Source: Mortierella sp. BCC40632
Lineage: Eukaryota > Mortierellomycota > Mortierellomycetes > Mortierellales > Mortierellaceae
Reading direction: 5' to 3'
DNA: 64,000 bases
Assembly (NCBI GenBank): GCA_011634665.1
Contig: WAEK01000012.1
Span: forward strand, 620,001 to 684,000
Positions 1 to 13,638 of this stretch are shown here, in pieces. The stretch's first letter is position 1. The number at the start of each line of letters is the position of its first letter. The translations under genes and the position numbers were made by a program. Below the pieces are notes generated by a model. That model did not search any database and was not told where the DNA came from. It worked only from the letters and a program-made list of their open reading frames with translations.

Positions 1-558
1 GCCCTAAGGTTTCAGGATGGCCAAGGTCGATTCCAACTTTCCCTTCACAAGCGTGGACAGTTTTTTTTTTTTTTTTTTGTCCTTCATTTCAAGACAAAGG
101 GTCTGTGAGTCCGTCTCAGCGAAGTAAAGACTTGGGCTGTGTCATCTACCATAAATATCATATTACTGTCTCCGTTCATTTTCATCGTGTGTAGGTGCTG
201 TAGAAGCACAACCATTCAAAGACTCACGGAGTACTCCATGGTGAACTTGGAATAATAGGAGACTGGAAAATGCTTAGTGTGCTAGTATACCACAGGAAAC
301 AATGCGATACAGGCAACATTGGTGTGAAGTATAACACACGTCGTGATAACTGCAGACCCCAAGTAATCACCTGGTGGTGTTGCTATCTGAATTCTTTCAG
401 CAGGATACAACGCAATGGCCAGCCAAGAACAAAAGAAAATAGACAGCGGTCTAACTTTTCATTTTACAGTCGATGAAAGGTTCTCCGCTGTGTATTTTTT
501 TTTTTTTACTATCTACATATCCTAACCTATCCTACTACTACTACTATCATTTATCTTT
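1..558. other. Intergenic, no gene seen
   Basis: AT-rich sequence with a poly-T run (61-78) and a second T-run near 500. The only open frame (270-476) is short, lacks recognisable composition and has no splice context. The right end is the 3' flank of the minus-strand giant repeat gene; no clear AATAAA was found there. Confidence 0.6.
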
Positions 559-3500
559 CTACAATCCAAACTTGATGTTGCCAAGGGCCTTGGCAAGGAG
601 TGGCAAGATACTGTTATAAACCCGGTTAGGCACCTGGTTCAAGGCATCATGCAACCATGGCATCGGCTCTCCATTCGCCGTCTTGGTCACAAACACAAAC
701 TGGAAGTTATCCTTGGGGTTCGACAGAGCTCCCAAAATCGTCCAGAACTGCAAGAACGTGAACCTCAACGCAGAGTTCATCATGATCTGGTTGTTGCCTC
801 CATTCTGTTTATAATTGTTCAGATGCATCGGTCCTCCAATGTTGGTCAATTCGAGGACATTGGTGTTCTTGCCTTGCTTGATCATAATGTTTATGTTGCC
901 CATATCGATCTGCAAAGGTCCCTTGTTTGCAAAGACAACTGCAAAGTCCATACCCAAAGGTGACCACCGGACCTTGAGTTGACCAAAAGGAATCGTGATC
1001 GGTGACCAGAGCGTCACCTCAGGTGGAGTGAGCGACAGTCCACTGAAGGCTGTGAACGATCCCAAGGTCACTCCTCCGAGTGTCACATCCTGGAGAGCGT
1101 TCTTCCACTCAAAAGCATTGAGCAAGATCACACTCATGGCTTGACTGAATCCAGGCTGGACAAGGTTGATGTTGGCACCAAGAGACCAAGGCGTTTGAGC
1201 CAAGGACATGGTAGTCGCCTGAATAGCAACCATGGGCGTGCCCTTGTGGTAACCAGAGAGCGAGATCGGGAAGTTCAACTTGAAGGGAACCTTCATTGGA
1301 ATACCGGCAATCACCAACGAAGCCTGGATACCAGTAGCAGTCAAGACTGTGTTCATATCGTCGATGCGAAGAGGGTTGTTGGTATTGATGTACGTCTGAG
1401 CCTTCTGGAAAAGAGAGTTGAGTTGAACCTCAAGGCCAATCTTGGCCGCAATATCAAATGCTTGACCAGGGGAAGCACCAAACTTGATCGAGTTGACAGC
1501 CATCGAACCGGGTACGGGCTTGACAGTTGAGAATAGCAGCTGACTCACGGGGGTCGAGAGCGAGGCAATAATATCACGAGCGGCAGGCTGGAAGGGCAGG
1601 GCGAGTGTCAAGCTCACTTTACCATTCGCAAGCTGGAAGTTGTTGATCGCAGGATAGACGAGTCCCTTACCGCTTGAGGTGACCTGGAGACCGACATAGG
1701 GCATCTGGACAGAGACCTTTGAGCCAATGCCACCAATTGAAGCCGCAACAACGACCGAGAGATCATTCGCTCCTGGGGCATTGATCTCCAGTTGATCAAT
1801 GTTGACAGCTGGTGCTGCACCTCCTGCAGGCGCTGAACCTCCCAAGAGGCCGCCAACAATCGAAGTCAGTTGCTGAATGTAAGGAGCCATGGGAACAGAG
1901 ATCTGAACCTTGTCCAAGATATGGAACGTATTGCTCGAGGAACCACCAAAGGCAATCTTGGAGACGATCAAGTTCACCTCTTGTGTTCCGCCATTGCCCA
2001 TGATTTGAGCCGCAATCGCAGCCACCTTGGATTGGATCGCATCTCCGCTGGCCAGGTTGATAAGCGAGTTGACTTTGAGCGAGACTTGGTTGTTACCAGA
2101 GCTGAGCGAGATGCCAGGGACAGAGATGGTTGCTAGAGGGGTCGAGTCCAAGAAGGCACTGATGCTGACATAGTTAAGGAGTAACTGAGCATCAAACTGG
2201 AAGCCAAGGAGCGAGAATGCAACATCTGCGCCAATGCTAGGTGGGTTCTTCATATTGATGTCAGCGCTCTCGAGAGACAGGCGGTCAAGAAGCGATGCAC
2301 CAGGAGTGCCAGGAACGGTGGGCACAGTGGACAAAATCTGGGAGATGGGAATGGGAATCTGAACATCCTTAAGAATGGTGTAGACGTTGCTCTTGCTTGG
2401 ACCAAAGGAAATGCCCGAGATAACAATGGTTCCCTGAGGAGTCTGACCAGAGACGATAGAGTTGATGAGTCCCGCAACAACAGTCTGTGAAGCATCCGTT
2501 TCCTGGAGTTCGGCATTGATGCTGGTACCAATAGTCAAGTCACCGCCATTCTGGCCGAGCTCAATCTTGGGCAACGACACCTTCACGAGGGGCACGTTGC
2601 TGACACTAATATCCAATCCAACATAGCCGACGCTGAGCTTGGCAGGGAGCGAAATATTTCGAATGGCAATGTTGGCATCAATACCGACGACAGGTGCCTT
2701 GTTCAAGTCAATCGCAAGACCGGACAGACCGATTCTGTTGAGAAGAGAACCGGATCCACCGACTGCACCTCCAATCTGAGAAAGGTAAGACGAGATATCG
2801 ATTGGAATAACGATGCTTTGCAAAATGGTAAAGACGTTGGTCGACGATCCACCAAAAACTGTGCCCGAGATGACAAGTTCAGTCTTGGGAAGCTGCTGGT
2901 TTCCAAGAAGGCTGCTCACCATTCCAGAGATGGTCGAAGAAAGTTCTGAGCTGCTCAGAAGGGCAACCTCAACCCGAACCTTCATTGCCAGATCCGAACC
3001 TTGTGGAGTCAATGAGAATTGAGGAACACCAACTTGAGCAAGAGGGACAGCATTTAGTGCAGCATTGGCACCAACATAGTTGAGCTTGATCTGGGCTGGG
3101 AGTGTAACATTCTTGACCAGGACTGAGGCATCCAAACCAATGACTTGGGGCGAGTTTAGATCGAGGACGACACCGCTGACATCGATACGATTCAGAAGAG
3201 AGCCTGATCCTGCGCCCGTTGAACCAATGGCCTGGTTGATGAAAGAGGTGACATCCAATGGAATCTTGACTCCATGAAGGAATGTAAAGACACGTGATGG
3301 AGAACCACCGAATTCAGCTCCAGAGATAACCAACTTGGCGGAAGGAATGGGCTGACCACTCATGAGTGTTTGCACAAGACCATTGATGGTGCCTGTCAGA
3401 GCGGGGCTTTCTTGGAGGACGAGATTCATGCGGAGAGAAATATCCAAGTTGCCATTGTTGGGTACCATCGCAAACTCGGGGATGCCCAACTGGACCAAGG

Positions 3501-6500
3501 GGATCTCTCCAAGGGCAATGTTTGCGCCCACATAATTCAACTTGATCTGTGCTGGAAGTGTGATGTTCTTGACAGAGACCGAGGTTTCCACGCCGATGGT
3601 CTGGGGAGAGTTCAAGTCGACGACAAAGGCACCAAAGGCAAAACGGTCCAACAATGCACCAGAGCCATAAATCCAGGAAGGAATCTTGTTGATAAAAGGA
3701 GCGACGTTGAATGGAATGACAATATCTTGGAGGATGGTAAACAGGTTTGTCGAGGACCCACCAAATACTGCGCCCGAGACCACAAGATTGGTAGCAGGGG
3801 TGATCTGGTTGTTGATGATACCCGTTACTAGGTTGGAGATCGCATTCGTCAGAGGCTCACTCGTCAACAGAGAAATATCGACATGGGCCGTAATCGACAA
3901 CTCGCCATTGTTGGGCTGAAGTTTGAACGAGGGGACGGCAATCTGGGCAAAAGCGACGGTATCAATTGCAAGGTTCACGCCCACATAGTTCAGTCGAACC
4001 TCAGCAGGAAGTGTTATGTTCTTGAGAGAGAGTGCAGCATCGATGCCAATCGTCTGGGGAGAGTTCAAGTCTACTACCAGAGATCCAATGTCGAGCCCTG
4101 CCAACATGTTCGATCCACCTGCAATAGATCCGTTCAGCATTTCACTAATCTGTTGCAAGTAGGGAGCCAAGGCGACATCGATCTTGATTTGAGACAAAAT
4201 GTGGAACAAGCGGCTTTGGTCGCCGCCAAAAACGGGATTCGAGATGACTAGGTTGGTAGGAGGTGCGACCTGACCAGGGTAAATGAAAGATCCCACCAAT
4301 CTAGAAATCTGACCAGTCACTTCGGGATTTTGTTGAATATCGACTAGGGCCTTAAAGTTGGCATTGAGTGCATTATCGGCCGAGGTCAATGTGAACGAAG
4401 GGACAGTCAAACTGGCAAGAGGAGTGGAATCGAGCCCAATCGAGGCACCGATATAGCTAATGCGAATATCGGCGGGCAGGGTCAAGTTCTTGATCTGAAT
4501 ACCTCCTTCCACGCTGATCAGTGAGGGACTGTTCAAGTCAACAACAAGGCCAGAGAGGGCAATGTTATTAAGACTGAACCCTCCTGTAGTTCCAGCAATA
4601 AAATTCCTCACATAGGTACGAGCCTGGATCAGTAGTGACTGCAAGGCAACAGGGTACTGAATCAGGGCGAACGTATGAATGTTGTCTTGAGCAGAGACAC
4701 CCAGCGTGGGTTTTGAAATGATCAAGTTATTGATAGGAGTGGTAGTCGAGTTGCTCATGAAAAAGTTGAACAGATTAGCAACATCTGTCTGGATTTCTGG
4801 TGTATCTTGAATGGTTACAGCGGCCTGAACGGCGAGAGTCAACTTCCTGTCGGCAGTGGTGATGGTGATGGATGGAACGTCCACACGGGCAAATGCGTGG
4901 TTGTCCAAGGCGAGGTCGATTCCAAAATATCCAATGTTGACGGCAGCAGCCAGTGAGACATTGCTTACAGCGATGGAGGCGCCAAGCTCAAGCACTGGGG
5001 CCTTAGTCAGATCAGCAGAGACGGCACTGAGCGTCACTGAGTTCAACAAGTTGTCTGTAGTCTCAGTGGCATTGAGACCCAGTTGGCTCAGCAAGTAGTC
5101 GACATTGGGCTTGTTCAGGACATCCTTGGATGGCACGGCGATGTTAATCTGGGACAAAATGTCAAAATAATCGGAGGGGGAAGCACCGAGACGAAGACCA
5201 TGGACTGTCACCATCTCAGGGGTGTTGCCCAACTGGCCGCTAGCGATCTCACCGACAAATGTCGCAACCTTCTGTTGAGCGTTCAAGGCATTGTTGAACA
5301 AGAGATCGATTTGAGCCTGGAGGGCGTTGGGACCAGGGAGGAGAGCCAAGTTGTTGACACCGACATCAAGGATATCGACATTGTCGAAACCACCACTGAT
5401 ACCGATGAATGGAACAGTCAGCGTAATCGGGATTGGGTTCAAGAAGGTTGCTTGGGCGCCAGCACGGAGACCGGCGTTCTGGATTGTGGTCAGGGACATA
5501 TCGCTAAGCACCAGACCAAGCTTTGATAAAATGCCGTCTGCGGTACTAGGTGGAAGTGTAGGGGCTACAGTTAAGGGAAATTGCAACAATAGTAAAAAAA
5601 GTTAGGCATAGTTGTAAATAAGGAAGCGACAAGTAAAATTAAAGATCGTGCCTAGCATCACTCGAATTTTTTTTTAAAAAAAAAAAAAACCATTTCCTCC
5701 GAAAAAAGACCTCCAAGTGGAAGGTTGACCGAAATCTCCGAAAGAGCGTTAATAACATCCGTAGGGCTGTGTCCAACAACGATGCCATTAAAACCAAGCA
5801 TACTGTCCACGGGTTGCTTAGCAATGATAGCGTTGACCAATTTGGCTACCCTGGTAGCAATCTCGGAACCGGTACCGACATTAACATTAACGCCAGCATT
5901 CATCTGAGCAGTGCCTCCATTGTAATTCAGGCCAGTATTCAATCCAATACCCGCCAGATGAGCACCATCTAATGATAGCTGAACACCAAAGTATCCAATA
6001 TTCGCTGCAACGGGCAATCCAAGGAAGACATCCAGGTTGATTCCAGCAGTGACAAGGTTGTTGGGCAGGACACTAATCGCAGCCTGATGGATCGTCAACT
6101 CGGCCAAGGCACCAACCTTGACATTCACGGCATTGTTGACAATGGTCACATTGGTGTTGGCCATAATATCTTTTAGAAGGTCACCCGTGCCGATCGAACC
6201 CGTAACAAGGCTCGAAATTGGGACCGCCAAATTAACGTGGTTCAAAGAGTTGATAGCATCCGAGGGGGAAATACCAATCGCGACATTAGAGATTCCAGCA
6301 AGGATGTCGATAGGAGAACCGGTGGTCAATCCGTTGACCAGCTTGGCGACTGTTCCAGGGATATGGGGACTAGGTTCTCTAAAGACAATACCCAAACCGA
6401 GCGACACATCGACTTGGCCTTGACCAGATCCCATGAGGTTGGCTATGAATAACTGACCCAACACGACATTGTCGAGATTGATATCCAAAGCGAAGTAAGG

Positions 6501-8342
6501 AATATCCAACTCCAATTGGAAGTTAAATGGTAACAGAAGCTTGGGAGAGATCAACAACGTGCCCCCAGGTGCAGTCGAGACAGCGATGCTCTGAAGGAAT
6601 TTCATGGTGGTGCTCGGGTCAACACCACCAAGTTTGCCGATGTCGATAGGGAAGGGGACATAAGGGCTGAGGATGGGAATGAAGATTTCCTTGATAGAGA
6701 TCGTTGGAGTACCCATCATTGGAACATTCAAATTCAATGCCGCAAAGAGGTTATTCAAGACCTGACCAACGGCTGTCTGTTCGGTAGCCGTACCAAATTT
6801 GAGGTTGCTAATATTAAGCATCTGAGTCAATGTTCCTAAAAAAGAGAAATTCAGAGGAATAGGCGTAAAGGCATATTAGACTGGCGCTCAACACCATTGC
6901 CAATATCATCTCGAGAAAGAAAATAAAATAAAAGAAAAAATACTATGCTTACCAGCAACGAAATCGTTGATCAGAGTGCCGAGTTGGAGGGACGCCTCAG
7001 GAGAATTGTTAAACTTAAAGTCAACCAGCGTGTAGGCAGTCATCTTTCCTGGGGTGAGGTTGATAGCCTGGATGCCGACGGTGACGATATGCGTGCCATT
7101 CAGACCAAGGTCGACCGAGATATAAGGAAGATCAAGAGCAATACTGAATGGGTTATCCCAGGTAAATCCAAGTCCAGCTGTCAACTGACTGCCTGACACA
7201 GCCTTAACAACCACCTTGTCAAAGGTGGGCCATTGCATCTCTGCATCAGGATTAAGGAGGCCGTCCAAGCCAAAGATTGGAGGAGGCCAGGTAATTCCTG
7301 TGGAAGGTTCAGGTGTAACAGTCGGGACGGCAGAGTCCGTCGTAGTAGGGCTTGCGGTGACTTCGGTTGTGATTGAGCTCAAAATAGCATCGATAATGGA
7401 CGAGCTGAAAGCTGGATCGCTTGTAATCGAGCTCAAGATGGCCTCAGTTGTCGTCAAGGTTGGAACTGCCTCGGTTGTTTCCAAGATTGGATCGGTCGTT
7501 GTGGTCGTGGTTGTGGTTGTGGTTGTTGTGGTCGTAGTCGTAGTCGCGATAGTTGTCGCGATCCATGGGTTGACAAGTGGTGACGACGATACTGACGAAC
7601 TAAGAGTAGCGGAGGATGATCTCTGTGGTGTGGACGAAGGCTTGGCCAGAGATGACTTGACACTGGTCGTCGTTGTTTTGGAGTTCTTTGGCTTTGGCTT
7701 TGGCTTTGGCTTAGGCTTAGGCTTAGGCTTCCGCTGTGTGGGAACAACCACTGGGGGGATTTTCAGCTTGGTGCCCGAAATTATAATGTCGTCAATAATC
7801 AATTTTGGTGGTGGACCATTTGGAGTGTCAATGCCAAACAACGAAGAGGCGAGGTTGTTGATGGAGTCCTTGAGAATGGGGTTAGCATCGCCCTCAGCAA
7901 AATCAATTTTCGCAGTAATATCGACGGGGCCTTCACCTCCAGGAAGAGTCAGGCTGTTGGTGGTAATGTTGGCAAGATTGACTCCGTCGAGGTAGAGCGA
8001 CATGCCGACCTCACCAAGAGGAAGAGGAATGGGTCCAAAGGGATTCCTGAGGTTGGCACCCACGCTCACCACGACTCGTGTTGGGGATTCAATCGTGAGG
8101 TTGGCGTTGGTAACATTGGCCGTTCCAGGAACAAGATACTTGTCTATGAGACTCTCTGGTACAGGGATCAAAGGGCCAAGGCCTCCAAGAATAATAGAAC
8201 CTGGAGAGTCAATGCCTCCTAGAGTAATCGTGGCTGAGGCTGAGGGCATGAGCATGGCGCCAAAAATGGCCAAACCCACAAACCCTGCCGCTGCCATCAG
8301 GGGCCGAAAGGGACGGCCCTTTTGCGATAAGAACGACGACAT
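559..8342 (-). CDS. Giant secreted repeat protein (LEA-2/DUF3712-like), 2506 aa, 3 exons
   Basis: Exons 8342-6953, 6835-5711 and 5564-559 join in phase (7521 nt, 2506 aa). Donor 1 is GTAAGC and donor 2 the weaker GTCTTT. The start gives a basic N-terminus, a hydrophobic stretch and an ASA-type cleavage site, so a secretory signal or signal anchor is likely. Residues about 205-220 are a Lys-Pro repeat and 264-284 a Thr run, giving an extended wall-like linker. The rest is about ten degenerate repeats of 120-130 residues. Each has a VDLNSP..IG element, a KN(I/V)TLPA..LNYVG element and a V(I/V)SG..FGGS...(F)TIL element. The alternating beta-strand pattern and repeat length suit the fungal DUF3712 / LEA type 2 sandwich family, whose role is unknown; this assignment is by resemblance only. 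The protein could be extracellular or lipid-contacting. No function is proposed. Confidence 0.85.
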
Positions 8343-10896
8343 CCCTACGCACTCTGATGATTTTGTAGTTGAAGAAAATATACAAGGAATAACAAGGAGT
8401 GAGCTTGATAGAAGGTGGAGCTGAATCTAGCGCACGAAGGAGACTAGACCCAATTCGGAAAGGGGTATCGTGGAGTATTGGTTGTTGTGCGGAAATCAAA
8501 TGAAAGTGGTGCACAAGTTATGAACGAGTAGACGCCTCGAGTGGGTGGATGAGATTTGGTCGAGTAGAAGACATAATTTCGCTAACTTACAAGTGTGGCG
8601 AAAGGAGTAGTGTGGAGCAGATGCCTGTTGAAGGTGTGGGGAGGGGTAGCGGAAGAGTAGAAGGGGAAGGGAGTAAGCGGTAGGGTAGGAGAAAGGATGG
8701 GTGGGTGGAGGCGGTGGGGGAGGGGAGAGGGCGCGAGGTGGATGACGCGGATGAGAGAGGCGCAAGGAAGAAAGAAAGAAGAGAAAAAGAAAACTTTGCA
8801 AAGAAAGCAGAAGTTGTACTGTACATGGGCTGACGTGAGGCGCGAGGAAGACCCAGTCACCTCCAACATGGCGCCGGTGCATTCCAGAGGCGCAAGACAT
8901 TGTACCAGGGAAGGCAAACATCGCGCTCTCTCCCGCCCCTCACTTCACTCTCTTGCTCTCGCCCGAGCTTATGCATGGCTCTGCCCTCTGTTGGTTGATC
9001 TGTTCTGAAGAGAAACTTACAAGGCGCCCACCCTCACCTCTCCGCGTATCCTTGTAGTGCACCGTGGTGGTGCAAGAGTCACGCCCACGGAAACACCGCT
9101 TACTCGGCGACTGCTGTCCAATGAGGCAACCCAAGGAGCTGCAAGGCGTCTACGTTGAGAGCTTCAAAAAGATCGTGCAACAGGCGGGCGAGGAACAAAA
9201 AAATCGTCTCTCGTGTGAAGGCAGCAGTAGAGTCTCGACAAGGTTAATGTTCATTCTTTTGCGGTTGTTTGTTGGCCTTTTTGATTCTGAGAGCATACCA
9301 ACACTTTACTAGAAATATAGGATGAAAGGCCTGTGGCCCTCAGACACCTTATCCCAGCAGTGACTGTTGCATGCCTACTTTTGCTCATCGTACGACAAGC
9401 CTCGAGCAAACACTGGGAGCTGGCCTTATTTCCGTCCTGGCTTCATGGTTAGAATAACTCATGAATTACATAGTACCTCTTCTAGAATGCAGCACCCATT
9501 GGTACACAGCTAAACTCTCGCTCAAAGAAGGCATTCAGCACTTGCGTCTGAAGCGTCCTTTAGTTGAAAGGAATATAAATTCAGGTATAGATGATCCCAC
9601 CTACCTACCTGCCTGCCTACCTACCTACCTACAGTCTCTCAGGACAACCAAGCACATGTTTGTCTTTTCTGACCAACCTTTTCTCCCCTTGCATGGCCGA
9701 CAGAGACCGTTGCATGCGTCTGGAGTGTGAAGGGAACATGGTTGATTTAAGGTTAGCGTCTCCAACGACTAAACAAGGTTTGTGATTGGAAGGTCTAGAC
9801 TTGAGCCTCCGGCCGCCTGTCTTGCTCTCAACTCTCTACACGGGGCTGAGAGAGACACTAAGGCACAAACGAGTTGTCCCCAAATGCCACCTCTCAGTCT
9901 GCCCGATGTCGGATCGAACTTTTGGTCGTCCGAACACGAAGGAGATGAGAGGAGCTGTAGGGCGTAAGGAAGAGTGTGAGATTACTTCGATATCTCTCAA
10001 GAGCTAACCCGTCAGGAATATTATGTGGAGCAAAAAGGTAGAGGATGGACTCTCTATATCGAGCATGGCCCTTTTCCCTTTGTCGGGACTCTGATCACTT
10101 CGATGCTGCTACAGCAGCACTTACCGAAAGTGGGCAGCCGCTCTACAAAGCAGAAGGGCTCACATACTCGGTGCCTGCGCACTCTTCCTCTTTGATAGAA
10201 TCTTGTCTCTCGAGTAGGTAAACCGCTCAAGCAGCTGCGAATTTGCGAATAGCAGCGAGGCTTTCAACCCCACTCTCTAGTATGATAACAACGATAACAA
10301 TTATTAAAGAAGTAAAAGCTGATCATTAAGAGAAGGATGCTGGCTCACGACACCAACCGAGATCGTCTTTCAGTTCAGCACGAATAATGTCTGCGAAACC
10401 CTTTTTCAATACTGAGGAATGCGGACTTGAACTTTCATGCAAACCACACCTACCCATGTTGTGGAGAGCACTGTTTCTGACTTTTTTTTTTGGCTGCATT
10501 GTCATCGTTCTGCCGCGGTTGAAAGGCAAACGTTTCCAAATCAGTCCTCCGAAGTAAGTTCCGCTGGGAATGCTACCTTTTAGCTTGTAAATGAATACAG
10601 GATAGGCGCCACTCCACCTTGGATTCTTTCATGCTGGAAGATACAGAGGACCCATGTTGTCGTGCACGGTACCATTTTCTCCTCTAGTGTCCTTGCGGAT
10701 TCATTTAAGGACAAGAGCAGAGAAGTGGCGTGATATCACTTTTACACTCTACTGTATATCCCAAACCTGAAGCTTTCTAAAGCGTCTAAGAGCGACTTTA
10801 ATGTTCGAACGCATAGTCATCACTCTTATAGGCAGTTGCCAAGTTGCCACATAGTCTAACGTGCATTCTTATGGGTGAGATCGAAGGTGGCATCTA
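8343..10896. other. Intergenic and 5' flank of the giant repeat gene
   Basis: About 2.5 kb without a supported gene. 8590-8800 is strongly strand-biased (purine-rich on +), as is common in promoters and leaders in this genome. A CTAC/CTGC tandem tract lies at about 9598-9633. Open frames here are short and of biased composition, such as the pyrimidine-rich frames around 8500-8920. Nothing resembling an RNA gene was recognised. Confidence 0.5.
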
Positions 10897-11706
10897 TTAA
10901 AGTACCTTGTAGTAAAGCACTTTGCCATTTTCTCCACCAACCACTCGGTCGCCACCATGGAACCCTTTCTTTAACAGGAATTGGACCATTCCTGGGAATA
11001 CTTGTGGGATGGTATGAACAGAAATCACGCCAGATCCATCTCCTGACTCTTTCCACGCCAGGACATCCTTCTCTAGTTGCTCCAGACAACGGGTCATGAG
11101 TCGATGTCGCCGCTGCTCAAGATCCGATCCACAAAGCCAGATGTGCGTCAAACCTTTGGAGGCAATCAGGGCTTGCGTCTCTGAAGACAACGAATGGCCA
11201 TTGGAAGTACCCACGGGCGCAGAGGACACAGCTGTCGTGGGGAGCGACGGCTTGTGATGGGCAAAGAGGAATGAAGTAAAAGCCTCTTTTGCCGAACTCT
11301 CTCCAGAGGTGGTGGCATAGATCAGTCCAGCTTGCGAAGTTTGCTTTGCAGGCAAGGCCATAATATCGACGTCGTCATCCTCCTCTGGTCCTTTGCCGGC
11401 ATAGATCCTGCGCTGCCACTCGGACATGTTACAAGTTTTTGCAATGTCGACCGAATCGCCAAGGCCATGCTGTTGAAATTCGTCAATGAAGAGGATGGTC
11501 GAGAACATGGTCAAGTTGACCAGATTGATCTCGGAAGGAATGGCCACGGCATTGTTTTCCAAGCCGTCAATCGAGACTCTTGCCACCTCCCGATGAGTGA
11601 ACTTGTACATGTGAATCATCTGATGAAAAGGCCCACTGAGTTTCTTGTCAATGAGAAGAGCGCTTAGGTATTTCGAGATGCACAGGTAGGAAACGACTTG
11701 TATCAA
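10897..11706 (-). CDS. Hypothetical protein, 5' end uncertain
   Basis: An open frame of about 269 codons with balanced, non-repetitive amino-acid composition, so probably coding. I do not recognise the family. The codon at 11706 is TTG, not ATG. The frame stays open upstream to a stop near 11788 without an in-frame ATG, so the true first exon lies further upstream beyond an intron, or the gene is truncated. Visible features are a mixed hydrophobic N-terminal part, a short acidic stretch (EEDDDVD, about residue 105) and a C-terminal part ending LYYKVL before TAA. A GTACTT in the last codons could be a donor to a further small exon. No domain, signal peptide or membrane segment is clear. Confidence 0.5.
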   Translation of the reverse strand: MIQVVSYLCISKYLSALLIDKKLSGPFHQMIHMYKFTHREVARVSIDGLENNAVAIPSEINLVNLTMFSTILFIDEFQQHGLGDSVDIAKTCNMSEWQRRIYAGKGPEEDDDVDIMALPAKQTSQAGLIYATTSGESSAKEAFTSFLFAHHKPSLPTTAVSSAPVGTSNGHSLSSETQALIASKGLTHIWLCGSDLEQRRHRLMTRCLEQLEKDVLAWKESGDGSGVISVHTIPQVFPGMVQFLLKKGFHGGDRVVGGENGKVLYYKVL

Positions 11707-13638
11707 CTGGAGATGTCCTCGATTACAGTGAAAACCAAAAAGGACATGGAACCAAAAATATATTCGTACGTGTTCGGTGCATGGTCACGCAAACAAGACC
11801 AGGGGGAGATAGAGACCTATCCTACCCAAGGTATTTTTCAACGAGCTACTCTACCCGCTTGAATGAAGCAGTAAAAATAAATACCAGGTATTCGGGTCGT
11901 GCCCAGACAGGAAAGACGATCGCTGACCTGGTGTTCATGTAGTCTTCTCAGCCAGGCTTCATTAAATCGTGGGGGAAGCCAGTTTAGAAGTGATCCATGA
12001 GAGACCTGGCTAACATGACGAACCTTATTACCAATAGGAACGAAAAGAACAAAGGACTGAGGTCATTGCCACTAATCACGACTACCACGACAATTCCAAG
12101 GCAGAGCGAAGTATGAACCCTGTATCATTCGTCTAGATATGAGATCGATCTCGTGCAGCAGAAAAGATGAATTTCGGTAAGATGGATCTCAGATCTCGGG
12201 TAGGGTCGTCCGCTTGCGGTTGAGGAGAGTATGCAAACCTGATGCCCCAACTTTTGGATCATTCAAAGACTATCTCGAATAAGGTCCAGTCCAACAACAT
12301 TAGCAAGACAATAAACTGTCAGATCACTGTGTATTCCAGGTTATCAGAAATAAATGGGCTACTGTCCAAGGATCCGGTGTGTGTCAAAAACTCTTCAAAG
12401 AAAGTCCCTATTTGGATTCCCAAGTAGAATTTTCCTTCGGTTTGGAAGAAACATGTCAAACATTTATCAGATTCTTAGTAAGAGAGTCATCACAATGCAA
12501 CCAAGAGGCAAGTATCTCGAGTGACAAATAGGGGAGTCGTTGACCTTGTATCATTTTTAATTCGATGACAGTAGACTAAGATGGGATTTTTTGGCTAGCG
12601 AGCGATACCCCAAGCTCAATCTTATCGAACAGAGACAGGACTTTCTTGATATTTGTCAGTCAATGTCTTCTCCCTCGTCAGGTATACCAATAGCTCATTA
12701 GACTACCCTCTCACATTTCATAATCCAGGAAGATATTCCACAATGCCACCCTTTTGCAGGACAGTTCAATGCAGAGCTCGCTCTGGACTACGAAGTGACA
12801 ACCCTGGTCTTTATCCGCAACTACCTATAGATCGCCTACGATGCCCACCTTGATCCCGAGCCTAAAGAGTTCTAACTCATATCCATGTAGGTAGGTAACA
12901 GTCTTGCTTCTGGGCTCTATTTCTTTTATGACAAATGCATTTGTCCCTGCTGGAGGCTCTGTTTCTATGCAAATAAGTGTGCCTACAAGGATATCTGTGG
13001 TAAGGAGCACGCCGGCTGGTACATGGACAACCCTTTAACCTTACCCATGGCTACACTCAGAAGTTAAATTGGGTAAAGACAGAGCGGGATTGTAGAGTAT
13101 CCTGCAAGGAATGCTTCGACAAAAGAATGATAGCCAGCGATCTTCCAGAGAAGGTAGTGACAGAGCAACTGGTGAACAAGCCTCTCTCTCCCTGTCCATC
13201 TTTAGTTTCAACTCCTGTTCCTTAGTCAGATTCCATCCAAGCCACAACTCTACTAGCATTTTTTTATTTCTCAGCAGTGAGCGAAGACGAGCTTGTGGCG
13301 AATTGAGCGAATGAAGTACAGGTATTTTTCCGGCACAGACCAAGGTCCGTTTGTGAGCGATAGAGTGATTTCGAAGCAAAAAAAGGCCCTGGAGATAAGT
13401 CTCTGGAAGAGATAAAAGGACCCGTCTGCCCTCTCCAGCCAACCATCATTCCAACAGCACATCTCAACAATTACAGTCTCAGACAGGCTTCAGACACCAA
13501 TACTACCAAAACCACTAACAACACCACTACCACTACTACAAGCAACTTCTTGTTCTGAAGGCCCCCCAAAAACAACAACAATAACAACAGCAACAGCAAC
13601 ACCCTCGTTTTATACCAACCCGAATCCAATAACTCAAC
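11707..13638. other. Intergenic, no gene supported
   Basis: Mixed-composition DNA between the unrecognised gene and the LUD gene. A 61-codon minus frame at 12825-13010 has protein-like composition but no identifiable start context or splice partners, so it may be a relic. The last 200 bases are A/C-rich (CAACAG, ACAACA) and look like the promoter and leader of the LUD gene, with a GATAAAAG element near 13410 as a possible TATA-like site. Confidence 0.45.

Noticed and set aside
7216..7995. A 259-codon plus frame opposite the giant repeat gene
   Set aside because: Poly-Val from the antisense of the Thr-rich linker; a shadow of the coding strand.
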